Shown here one piece after another: positions 1-7,679 of a DNA stretch of 36,053 nt. Both the position numbers and the translations under genes were made by a program. The stretch comes from an uncultured Pirellula sp. (GTDB lineage: Bacteria; Planctomycetota; Planctomycetia; Pirellulales; Pirellulaceae): contig CAIOHR010000019.1 of assembly GCA_903858115.1 (NCBI GenBank), forward strand, positions 1 to 36,053, given 5' to 3'. A model generated the notes under the pieces. The model saw nothing but the letters and a program-made list of their open reading frames with translations. It was not told the origin of the DNA and did no database searches. Every line of letters begins with the position of its first letter. The first letter of the stretch is position 1.

Positions 1-1115
1 ACCCCAGAATATCTGGCGATCGCGTCTGGATCCAACTCCAAACCAAGTCCTGGTTGTGTAGGAATGCTTAGCATGCCGTCAGCATCCAATTGCCAGCCGC
101 CAATCGTGATGTCGTCGATGAACGGTGAGCCGGTTAAGTACTCCACCAAATCCGTTCCTGGAAAGGCTGAGGCAAGTTGCAAGTCGGCGGCTAATCCTAC
201 GGCAGTGTTCCAACCATGGGGAATGAAACGAACGCCATGGTCCTGAGCCATCCAGGCAATTCGCCGCTCCTCGCTAATGCCGCCGACCTTGGTAACATCG
301 GGCTGAACGATATCGAAGGCGCGGGCCTGTAGCCATGGCTGAAACGACTGCCTTCGCGTGAGAACTTCTCCACCTGCGATCGCAATCGGTGAATGCTCTC
401 TCAGAAGAATATAGTCCTCGAGTGCATCCGGCTGTAAGGGTTCCTCGAACCAGTACACGTCATAGCTCGCTAACATTCGAGCGGCGTTGAGCGCCCATTT
501 GTAGCCGTTAGACCAGTAGGCGTCGCTGCCACCAGCATCGACCATTAATCGACAATCGGGTCCGATGGCTTCGCGGGCTGCTTTTACAATCGCTTCGTCT
601 ATGGCGGCACTGTTGCGTCCAAACGGTCCCCAGCCAATTTTGAACGCGCGAAAGCCTTGGGCCTTTACTGCCAACAAACTATCGCGCATCTTCGCCGGTT
701 CCTGCATTAGCAATGAAGCATAGGGTTGAACCCGTTCGCGATAACGGCCTCCCAACAGCCTGCCAACCGATTGGCCTGTCGCTTTTCCAAGCAGATCCCA
801 CAAGGCGATATCGATTCCGCTGATGGTATGCGTGATCGATCCACCTCGACCCAGCCAGAACATGTTCTGATGCAGCTTTTCGCTGACTCTCTCGGGCTCC
901 AGCGCACTCTCGCCAACATAGAGCGGCTGAAGCAACGCCAGCGACGCTCGCACTAAATCGTCGTTGGTGAATACGCTTCCTAGTCCAACCATTCCCGTAT
1001 CGGTATGCACGGCAATTAACGTGTGGACGCAATCTTCTGGACGAAGTTCGTTACTCCAGCCACCCTCAGGCGTAGCGCCTCGTAAACCGGCGCAGCGTAT
1101 GTCTGTGATCTTCAT
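1..1115 (-). CDS. Mandelate racemase/muconate lactonizing enzyme family protein (3' end cut by window edge)
   Basis: Enolase-superfamily enzyme, probably a cytosolic Mg-dependent dehydratase or racemase acting on a carboxylate substrate. It is open from the ATG at 1115 to the left edge with no stop, giving about 371 residues, near the usual 370-400, so only a short tail is missing. An N-terminal capping domain precedes a (beta/alpha)7 barrel. The barrel shows Lys159 (in FKIGWG), metal ligands Asp193 (MVDAG), Glu224 (WFEEP) and Glu250 (AGGE), and a probable Asp273/His300 dyad (QPDVTKVGG, IPHGWN). The His/Asp dyad fits the mandelate racemase subgroup rather than the two-lysine muconate-lactonizing/N-succinylamino-acid racemase subgroup. 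It is last in a tight minus-strand operon, 6 bp after the M81 peptidase gene, and shares the rare GWGPFG motif with the paralogue at 2643-3821. The exact substrate cannot be read from sequence. Confidence 0.9.
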   Translation of the reverse strand, partial: MKITDIRCAGLRGATPEGGWSNELRPEDCVHTLIAVHTDTGMVGLGSVFTNDDLVRASLALLQPLYVGESALEPERVSEKLHQNMFWLGRGGSITHTISGIDIALWDLLGKATGQSVGRLLGGRYRERVQPYASLLMQEPAKMRDSLLAVKAQGFRAFKIGWGPFGRNSAAIDEAIVKAAREAIGPDCRLMVDAGGSDAYWSNGYKWALNAARMLASYDVYWFEEPLQPDALEDYILLREHSPIAIAGGEVLTRRQSFQPWLQARAFDIVQPDVTKVGGISEERRIAWMAQDHGVRFIPHGWNTAVGLAADLQLASAFPGTDLVEYLTGSPFIDDITIGGWQLDADGMLSIPTQPGLGLELDPDAIARYSG

Positions 1116-1121
1116 CAGCGA

Positions 1122-2615
1122 TTAACCTCGACGAAAAGTTTTAGCGGTTGGGTGAAATTCTACTGCTTGATCGAGTGGAAAAATGGGACGAGGGCAACGC
1201 TTATGTCCCAAATAGGCAAGATTTGCGCTGGACGAGCCGGGAGCGTCAACATGGATCATTGCTTCGCACCAATCGGCGAACATATGGTGTTGGCAATGAG
1301 GCGACTTCACAACGACCGCATCAAAGCGACGCGGATCTTGACCGAGCGAATAGAAAAAAGATCGATCGTACAAACTCACCGCCCGACTGCTGATCGCCAC
1401 CGTGAAGTTTTCGAAGTCGACGACCGCTGAGGGCCCCGAATCCCAGACTTCACCAAAGGATTCGCTGCGAAACAAGCCGTCAGCCAAGTGGCGAACTTTG
1501 CCTTCGATCGCGAGCGGTTGAAACCGACCTGCATCCAGTGTTCCCCCCACGAACGTAGAAATCGTTGCACCAACACCTGCCGCAAAGGCTTTCTGCACCG
1601 CCGGTGCATCGACCATGGGCAGTAGCGTTCTGCCTCGGTACCCACACTCGATGAGTTTTCTCAAGATGGCATTGCTGTCCCCGGAAGCTCCCGAACTCGT
1701 CGCGTCGGCGGCATCGACCAGTGCGACCGTTCCCCGAATTGGTTGTAGCATCTGAGCGGCCATCTCGTCCAAGCTCACCAACGTCACTTTCATGCGGTGA
1801 CGGTTAGGCCAAAAACTCTCTGCAATACGTACCGCTTCACGCTCCGCCAGCTCGCAGTCGTTATCGGTCACCACAAAACTGTAGGTCTGCAACGCAGGAA
1901 CATCTGTAAACGGGTTGCCGATAAACATCCCTGCGGAAAGTCCCATGGGACCTGCTTCCACTTGCTGTGCCATGCGTATGCTGTTACCGAAAAGCCCCGT
2001 CGCGGTAATCAACTCATCGCCGCGTACCAACGCCGGTATCGCCACTTTCGCCGTGACCGGCCGAGCACCATCAAGTATCTTCAACAGCAAGCGAGAAGCA
2101 CGCTGGCCCGTTTCAAAAAAGTCGACATGCGGGTAAGTGTGGTAGGCAACGATCGCATCGGAGTATTCAATCATTCGATCCGTGAGTATGCCGTGCAGGT
2201 CCAAAGAGACGACGATTGGCACATCATCACCGAGCACTCGGCGCGTCTCTGCAATCAGAAATCCTTCCGGATCCAATTCCTCCTGGCTCGCCATTGCACC
2301 ATGCATACACAGATAAACGCCATCGACTGATGGAGCTGACCGAATAGACTCGATGAATTCTCCAGCAATTCTTTGCCAAGCGTCAGCGGCCAGGGTTCCA
2401 CCAGAAGTGATGAAGCAGGCGCTGTAAGAGGGAATAATTTCAACGTCCGCCAGCTTATCGAAAACGCTCAAGGCTCCACCGATTTCATTGCGAACCGAGC
2501 GGTGGTAGATCAACAGATCTTGGCCGTTGCGGACTCGAAAGTCAGCATATTGGCTCAAATGCGGATTGAAAGTGGAAACTTCTTGTTTGCACTCGGCGAT
2601 CAAAATTCGACGCAT
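1122..2615 (-). CDS. M81 family metallopeptidase (MlrC / microcystinase C-like)
   Basis: A 497-residue protein of the M81/MlrC family (N-terminal DUF1485-type and C-terminal MlrC_C-type domains), about the normal length of 480-510. The start MRRILIAECKQEVSTFNP matches the family's opening pattern (hydrophobic strand, then an E/H-x-N/S-TF-P motif). Candidate zinc ligands are in MHGAM (His105), SLDLHG (Asp139, His141) and YHTYPHVD (His159, His163). The C-terminal hallmark PRPIFPLD is present. The founding member, MlrC, cleaves linearised microcystin and tetrapeptide at the Adda-Glu bond; most relatives have unknown substrates and sit in catabolic clusters. Here it lies between two enolase-superfamily genes (27 bp after one, 6 bp before the other), so it probably hydrolyses an amide or peptide-like intermediate of the same pathway. 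No signal peptide, so cytosolic. No strong ribosome-binding site is visible before the chosen ATG. Confidence 0.88.
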   Translation of the reverse strand: MRRILIAECKQEVSTFNPHLSQYADFRVRNGQDLLIYHRSVRNEIGGALSVFDKLADVEIIPSYSACFITSGGTLAADAWQRIAGEFIESIRSAPSVDGVYLCMHGAMASQEELDPEGFLIAETRRVLGDDVPIVVSLDLHGILTDRMIEYSDAIVAYHTYPHVDFFETGQRASRLLLKILDGARPVTAKVAIPALVRGDELITATGLFGNSIRMAQQVEAGPMGLSAGMFIGNPFTDVPALQTYSFVVTDNDCELAEREAVRIAESFWPNRHRMKVTLVSLDEMAAQMLQPIRGTVALVDAADATSSGASGDSNAILRKLIECGYRGRTLLPMVDAPAVQKAFAAGVGATISTFVGGTLDAGRFQPLAIEGKVRHLADGLFRSESFGEVWDSGPSAVVDFENFTVAISSRAVSLYDRSFFYSLGQDPRRFDAVVVKSPHCQHHMFADWCEAMIHVDAPGSSSANLAYLGHKRCPRPIFPLDQAVEFHPTAKTFRRG

Positions 2616-2642
2616 GGGGAGTAGCTCGCTTCGTTGTTGATT

Positions 2643-3821
2643 CTATCGTAGCGGAGGTGTGGTGTAGATCCGTTCGCCTCGAACCTGGATCTCGACGTCC
2701 ACCAAATAGGGCGCAATACCTTTTAGGTCCGGTTCGATGCCAAGGCCAGGAGCATCGGGAACATTCAGCAACCCATTTTGATCGGGAACGATGTGATTCT
2801 TGGTCATCGCTCGGGCCAGTGATTTGAGCTCCGTTGGGAATTCGCAAATTGTATGAGACGCAAGTCCCGCAAACGGTTGCAACGAAGCGGATAACGCGAG
2901 ATTGGATGTGAATGTGTGATTGACGTAGGTCACACCTTTCGCCGCAGCATAGTCGGCGACATCTTTGGCAATCGTGATGCCTCCGATACGCCCAGCGTCG
3001 ATTTGGACATACTTGAGTCCAGCATAGTCGACCATGTGTTTGGCCATATGAAAGTTGTGACATCCTTCTCCGCCGGCCATTCCAACCAAACCACTTTCGA
3101 GCGACAACGCGTGATACTCCGACAAGGCTCCTGAAACGAATGGTTCTTCAAGCCACGTGGCGCGGACTTCCTGGAGCATGCTGAGTCGAGCGCGCGCAGC
3201 GGCTAAATCGGCATTCCAAACAGTTCCCGCATCGACCAACAGAATTCCATCTTCGCCAAGCCCCTCTCTGGCTGCTGCGAGCTGAGCACAATCGTCCTCA
3301 ACGCTCGATAGCCCGAATGGTCCCCAGCCAAACTTGGCCGCGCGAAACCCCTGAGCTGCAATCGTTTTGGCTTTGCTGAGAGTCTCATCGGCCGTATTGC
3401 CAAACAAGACCGATGCGTAGGGCGTTTTGGCAAAGCACGATTTATAGCCTAGCAGCTTCCAAACGGGCTCATTCAATCGACGCCCCAGCAAATCCCACAA
3501 GGCGATGTCGATTCCCGAAAGCGTATGATCAGCTTGCAACAAATCTAGACTATTAGCGCGAACCAAATCTCCAATGCGGCGAATGTCACCCACGTTGTCG
3601 ATTCGTTGGCCCATCACAGACGCGATGACAGGCTTGCATGCGCTGTGTGACATAGGACAAACCAAGCTGGCAATCGAGACCAATGGGGCCGCCTCGCACT
3701 CACCCCATCCAATATGCTCCCCTGCCGCAATGCGCACCAGCAATGCATCCTGGCTTCCATCTCCAATGTCCAGGACTTGGGGCATCGACAAATAGTAGAA
3801 ATCGACTGAATCGATTTTCAT
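2643..3821 (-). CDS. Mandelate racemase/muconate lactonizing enzyme family protein (second paralogue)
   Basis: A complete 392-residue enolase-superfamily enzyme. Barrel residues visible are Lys163 (AAKFGWG), metal ligands Asp197 (LLVDAG), Glu225 (WLEEP) and Glu252 (AGGE), then Asp275 (VQIDAGRIGG) and His302 (VNHTF), which could form the general acid/base dyad of the mandelate racemase subgroup. It shares SGIDIALWDLLG and GWGPFG blocks with the enzyme at 1-1115, but the rest is clearly diverged, and the residues around the C-terminal His differ (NHTF here, PHGWN there). The two probably act on different steps or stereoisomers. It sits 6 bp after the MFS gene and 27 bp before the M81 gene. The start MKIDSVDFYYL is the normal family N-terminus. 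Dehydratase, racemase or cycloisomerase activity are all possible. Confidence 0.9.
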   Translation of the reverse strand: MKIDSVDFYYLSMPQVLDIGDGSQDALLVRIAAGEHIGWGECEAAPLVSIASLVCPMSHSACKPVIASVMGQRIDNVGDIRRIGDLVRANSLDLLQADHTLSGIDIALWDLLGRRLNEPVWKLLGYKSCFAKTPYASVLFGNTADETLSKAKTIAAQGFRAAKFGWGPFGLSSVEDDCAQLAAAREGLGEDGILLVDAGTVWNADLAAARARLSMLQEVRATWLEEPFVSGALSEYHALSLESGLVGMAGGEGCHNFHMAKHMVDYAGLKYVQIDAGRIGGITIAKDVADYAAAKGVTYVNHTFTSNLALSASLQPFAGLASHTICEFPTELKSLARAMTKNHIVPDQNGLLNVPDAPGLGIEPDLKGIAPYLVDVEIQVRGERIYTTPPLR

Positions 3822-3827
3822 AAGTTT

Positions 3828-5147
3828 CTAACTTCGTAAAAAAGGTTGATCAGACTGCTTCAACGCATCGCGAGGAAACAGAACAAGAATGCCAACAAGT
3901 AACAAGAGCCCTGCGGCGAAATACGCAACGCCCGTCAAGGATAACAATCGATCGATTCCCAGCGTCGATTTCCAAAGTCCACCGAACAACGTCGCGAATC
4001 CAGAGACCAGTCCTCCACACAGATTGAGCACGCCAACGGCTGTCGCTCGAAACTGGTTGGGGATAACTTCGAAGGCAGCCGGAAAAATATTCCCCATCAT
4101 CAGTCCGCTGAACAACCCAAACGCCATGGCCGCCAATCGTACTTGAACGAGCGTTTCACAGGCCCCCAGAGCATGCAGGCATGGCGCACACAAAACCAGA
4201 CTGGCCAACATCAAATAGAAGCGAGACGCCTTGGTCACTCGCAATAACTTATCCGCCAGCCAGCCACCGCTTAGCAAGCCAACCGCAGTGCTGCCTTGTA
4301 GATAAAGCGTGGCATTGAACGCAGCATCCGATTGGCTTAGTTCAAATTTGTCATGTAAGAACGTAGGCAACCAGCCGTACAATAGCCACAGCCCAAACAC
4401 GAACACCGGAAAAACGATGCACAGAATCTGATAGGTCGGAATGGAGACGAGCGCTAACAGGCACTGCCATACGCCAACTTTGGAGTCGACTGTTTCGGAT
4501 GATGTAGCTCCCGACGATTCGGTTGAGCTTTCCAGTTTGAGTGACCGTAAGAAGGCAAAGTATGGGAATGCGTAAACCAAGCCAACGCCACCCAATGCAA
4601 AGAACGCAGTTCGCCACGCACCCAAGTCGGCCATCCATCCACCAAACCAACTCCCGACCACCGTTCCAGCGATTTGTGCCGTCGTTAGAATGGCAATGGT
4701 ACGAGAACGCAACCTAGGCGCGAACGCACTCGCCGTCAGAGCGATAGCGGTGGGCATGAAAAGCGATTCGGAAACGCCCATGGCGGCTCGCAGCCAAAGG
4801 AGTTCGGCTCCTGAACGTGCCAAGCCAGTCATCACAGTCACCAAGCTCCAGATGATCAGGCTCAAGACCACTAAGATGCGTTTGGAAACTCTGTCACCGA
4901 TGATCCCTGCGACGGGACACCCCAATGCGTACACCCACAGAAAATAGGCACCAGTCAGCCCCAGTTGCTGATCCGTCATTCCCAAATCCGATTTTAGTGA
5001 CGGGAACATTGCAAAGACAGCTTGCCGGTCGCAGTAGTTCAAGAAGTATGCGAACCACATGAAGCCCAAGAGCAAGATGGCTTCCGTTGAAACCCTACCA
5101 TGGCTCACCGGATCGGATTGACGACTGGGTTCAGTATTGGCGGTCAT
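3828..5147 (-). CDS. MFS transporter (anion:cation symporter-like)
   Basis: Major facilitator with about 12 predicted hydrophobic helices; the inner-membrane importer for this catabolic operon. The first helix carries the NYCDRQAVFAMFP segment typical of the hexuronate/phthalate-type (ACS) branch, followed by the loop motif GIIGDRVSKR, a variant of the MFS G-x-x-x-D-R signature. I chose the ATG at 5147, giving 439 residues starting MTANTEPSRQ. The longer reading from 5219 adds 24 Arg/Gly-rich residues that overlap the upstream gene and is unlikely. With this start the gene overlaps the deacylase stop by 4 bp (ATGA), which means translational coupling. The likely substrate is an organic acid or N-acyl amino acid handled by the neighbouring enzymes; this is inferred from context only. 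Confidence 0.9.
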   Translation of the reverse strand: MTANTEPSRQSDPVSHGRVSTEAILLLGFMWFAYFLNYCDRQAVFAMFPSLKSDLGMTDQQLGLTGAYFLWVYALGCPVAGIIGDRVSKRILVVLSLIIWSLVTVMTGLARSGAELLWLRAAMGVSESLFMPTAIALTASAFAPRLRSRTIAILTTAQIAGTVVGSWFGGWMADLGAWRTAFFALGGVGLVYAFPYFAFLRSLKLESSTESSGATSSETVDSKVGVWQCLLALVSIPTYQILCIVFPVFVFGLWLLYGWLPTFLHDKFELSQSDAAFNATLYLQGSTAVGLLSGGWLADKLLRVTKASRFYLMLASLVLCAPCLHALGACETLVQVRLAAMAFGLFSGLMMGNIFPAAFEVIPNQFRATAVGVLNLCGGLVSGFATLFGGLWKSTLGIDRLLSLTGVAYFAAGLLLLVGILVLFPRDALKQSDQPFLRS

Positions 5148-6163
5148 GAAGAAAGGACCTCGTCGATCCCAACCTGCCTGGCGATCACGGCCACGCAGTC
5201 TCCCTGCTGAGTTAAACATGGAACTCGCGTTGTGATCAAATAACCCGAACTGCGAGCGATGATCGGTTCAGGTGTTCGATCGGGGCGTTCTAAATGATGA
5301 ATGGCTCCCACACAATCGCCAACGTTGACCATCTGACCAAGCTCAACGCTGATCTCAAAAATGCCCGACTCAGGAGCCAACAAATAATCGTTGCGATCGA
5401 GCGCTTGAACGAGTACTGTCGGTGGTTTGCCAAGACTCTCGCGCGTTTGCTCAACACCTTTTAACAAGCCAACGTGGATGAGGACGTTGCGCAGGCCTGA
5501 TTGTGCAATTCGATGGACGCTGGCCGGAACGCCTTCACCGCCACCGAGCTCGGTGGTAACGACGATCTTACCCTGGCTCTCTGCTTCGACCGGTAGCAAA
5601 CCTGAACCAGCGATATCGGCATACAGGAATGAGAAGTCGGTGTTCCACGCCAACATTGCGGCCATCATCTTTCTACGTTGTTCCTTGTCGGGCACAATAT
5701 GCATGTGCGAGCAAGGCACAAAGTCCATGCTGCGTCCGCCCGAATGAATGTCTATGATCACATCGCTCAACGGAAACAGCACCGTCGTCAGGTAATGAGC
5801 GATCTGGCTGGTCACCGCCCCTTCCGGTTGTCCAGGGAACGCGCGATTCATGTTCATCCCATCCAGTGGCGAAAGTCGAGTCGCAGATCGAGCTGCAGGA
5901 AAGTTGAGCGACGGAATCAAGATGATCCTGCCCGTAATCATTTCCGGAGTTAGCTCACGAGCTAGCTTCATCGCCGCGATCTGCCCTTGATACTCATCGC
6001 CGTGATTGCCCCCCAGCACCAGCACCGTTGGCCCGGCGCCGTTTGATAGGACTGTCATGGGGATCATCACATTCGCCCAACCCCCCAGGTTATGAGAGTA
6101 CGGAACCTGCAAGTAACCCTGTTGCTTGCCTGGCGCATCAAGATCGATGGATGAAAAGAGCAT
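5144..6163 (-). CDS. Succinylglutamate desuccinylase/aspartoacylase family zinc deacylase (DoeB-like)
   Basis: A 339-residue M14-like zinc carboxypeptidase-fold amidohydrolase of the AstE/aspartoacylase group, most like the subgroup containing DoeB (N-acetyl-diaminobutyrate deacetylase of ectoine degradation). Motifs in order: GGNHGDEYQG (His54 and Glu57, first zinc ligands), NMNRAFPG (substrate carboxylate binding), DIHSGG (His140, third zinc ligand) and TTELGGGEG (Glu205, probable catalytic acid/base). A C-terminal beta-rich domain (about 245-339) contains a biotinyl-like fold segment with a conserved Gly-Val-Gly turn. It removes an acyl group from an amino acid or amine in the cytosol. The next gene (MFS) starts inside its stop codon. 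There is no ectoine-pathway partner in view, so a DoeB role should not be assumed; acyl group and acceptor are unknown. Confidence 0.85.
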   Translation of the reverse strand: MLFSSIDLDAPGKQQGYLQVPYSHNLGGWANVMIPMTVLSNGAGPTVLVLGGNHGDEYQGQIAAMKLARELTPEMITGRIILIPSLNFPAARSATRLSPLDGMNMNRAFPGQPEGAVTSQIAHYLTTVLFPLSDVIIDIHSGGRSMDFVPCSHMHIVPDKEQRRKMMAAMLAWNTDFSFLYADIAGSGLLPVEAESQGKIVVTTELGGGEGVPASVHRIAQSGLRNVLIHVGLLKGVEQTRESLGKPPTVLVQALDRNDYLLAPESGIFEISVELGQMVNVGDCVGAIHHLERPDRTPEPIIARSSGYLITTRVPCLTQQGDCVAVIARQVGIDEVLSS

Positions 6164-6247
6164 GCTGAAAATTCCTCGAGTGCCAGAGCATAAACTGCTG
6201 AACGATAGCGGCTGAATGGTGAGAGGACGTGTCTTTGCAAGCGGACA

Positions 6248-7657
6248 TTATGTAATGATCTCGCGCATAACATTTCCGTGTACGTCGGTCAGACGAAAAT
6301 CACGTCCCGCATACCGGTAGGTAAGGCGTTCGTGATCGAAACCGAGCAGATGAAGAATGGTTGCATGCAAGTCATGGACGGTTGACACCTTCTCAATCGC
6401 TTTAAAGCCAAAGTCGTCAGTCGCGCCATACGTGACGCCACCACGCACACCACCGCCTGCCATCCAAACTGTAAAGCCATAGTGATTGTGATCGCGACCC
6501 GTGCCCCCTTCGGACACCGGAGTTCGCCCAAACTCGCCGCCCCAAATCACGAGCGTGTCCTTCAACATATCTCTTTGCTTCAGATCTGCGAGCAGTGCTG
6601 CGATCGGCTGGTCGATTTCGCCAGCATTTTTTCGAATGTTCTTCTCAATATCGCCGTGGTGATCCCAAGGCTGACCAGCCCCATGCCATAACTGAACATA
6701 ACGAACACCTCGCTCCAGCAAACGTCGCGCGATCAACGTCTGTCGACCATGAACGGTGTCGCCATACAGTTCATGAATGTGCTGCGGTTCACCTTGAATA
6801 TCGAAAACGTCGGCTGCTTCTGACTGCATGCGAAAAGCAAGCTCGAATGACTCAATGCGAGCTTCCATACGAGAATCGATCGGGCTCTGAGAGCGAACCG
6901 ACTCCAGTTTTCGAAGCAGAGTCAACTGATGTTGCTGGATGTCTGTCGTCGCATGCGGACTGCGAATGTTTTCAATCAATTGTTCAATCTTGCGATATTG
7001 AGTATCGATATAGGTTCCTTGAAACGATCCCGGCAGAAACCCCGATTGCCAATTGGCTTTGTCGGAAACGGGGTATCCATTGGGACACATTGCGATGAAC
7101 CCGGGCAGGTTTTGATTCACGGTGCCCAATCCATACATGACCCAGGAACCAACGCTCGGCCTCGGCTGAACGGAATCGCCACAGTTCATCAGCATCAGCG
7201 ATGGTTCGTGATTGGGAACTTGAGCGGTCATCGAACGAATGACGGCGATGTCATCTGCATGGGCAGCGGTTCGCGCAAAGAGTTCGCTGATTTCCAATCC
7301 GCTTTGACCGTACTTTTGGAACTTGAAAGGGGATGGTAATGCGCCACCTGTCTTTCGCTCTGTTATGTAAGACTGTGGTAATGGCTGGCCTGCATATTTC
7401 TCCAGCAATGGTTTGGGATCGAACGTATCGACCTGCGATGGCCCGCCATTGAGAAAAAAATGCACGACTCGTTTGGCTCGGCCAGCGAAGTGCGATGCTT
7501 TCGCGGTCAACGAATTGGACACCCCGTCGCCGGTGTCCGCAAACAGCGCATAGTCATCCGCCATCACACCCGCTAAGCCCAATAGGCCTATTCCAACGCC
7601 GGAACTGCGAAGCAGTTGGCGGCGGGACATTTCGATGGCTTGATGTTCGGAAGGCAT
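6248..7657 (-). CDS. DUF1501 domain-containing protein with Tat signal
   Basis: A 469-residue DUF1501 (sulfatase/alkaline-phosphatase-fold relative) protein, a family greatly expanded in planctomycetes. The N-terminus has a twin-arginine signal, SRRQLLRSSGVGIGLLGLAG, so it is probably exported folded through Tat. Typical blocks follow: HFFLNGGPSQVDTFDPKP, HADDIAVIRSM, GLGTVNQNLPGF, RGVRYVQLWHGAGQPWDHHG and the near-C-terminal GGEFGRTP...GRDHNHYGF metal-site-like motif. I chose the ATG at 7657; the Met at 7630, closer to the RR motif, is also possible, and upstream extension to 7783 overlaps the PSD1 gene and lacks support. It starts 22 bp after the PSD1 stop; this gene pair is a standard planctomycete unit of unsettled biochemical role, often near polysaccharide and sulfatase genes. 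An 84-bp gap separates it from the deacylase gene. Confidence 0.92.
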   Translation of the reverse strand: MPSEHQAIEMSRRQLLRSSGVGIGLLGLAGVMADDYALFADTGDGVSNSLTAKASHFAGRAKRVVHFFLNGGPSQVDTFDPKPLLEKYAGQPLPQSYITERKTGGALPSPFKFQKYGQSGLEISELFARTAAHADDIAVIRSMTAQVPNHEPSLMLMNCGDSVQPRPSVGSWVMYGLGTVNQNLPGFIAMCPNGYPVSDKANWQSGFLPGSFQGTYIDTQYRKIEQLIENIRSPHATTDIQQHQLTLLRKLESVRSQSPIDSRMEARIESFELAFRMQSEAADVFDIQGEPQHIHELYGDTVHGRQTLIARRLLERGVRYVQLWHGAGQPWDHHGDIEKNIRKNAGEIDQPIAALLADLKQRDMLKDTLVIWGGEFGRTPVSEGGTGRDHNHYGFTVWMAGGGVRGGVTYGATDDFGFKAIEKVSTVHDLHATILHLLGFDHERLTYRYAGRDFRLTDVHGNVMREIIT

Positions 7658-7679
7658 GGTGAGGGTCTCAGGCTGGAAA

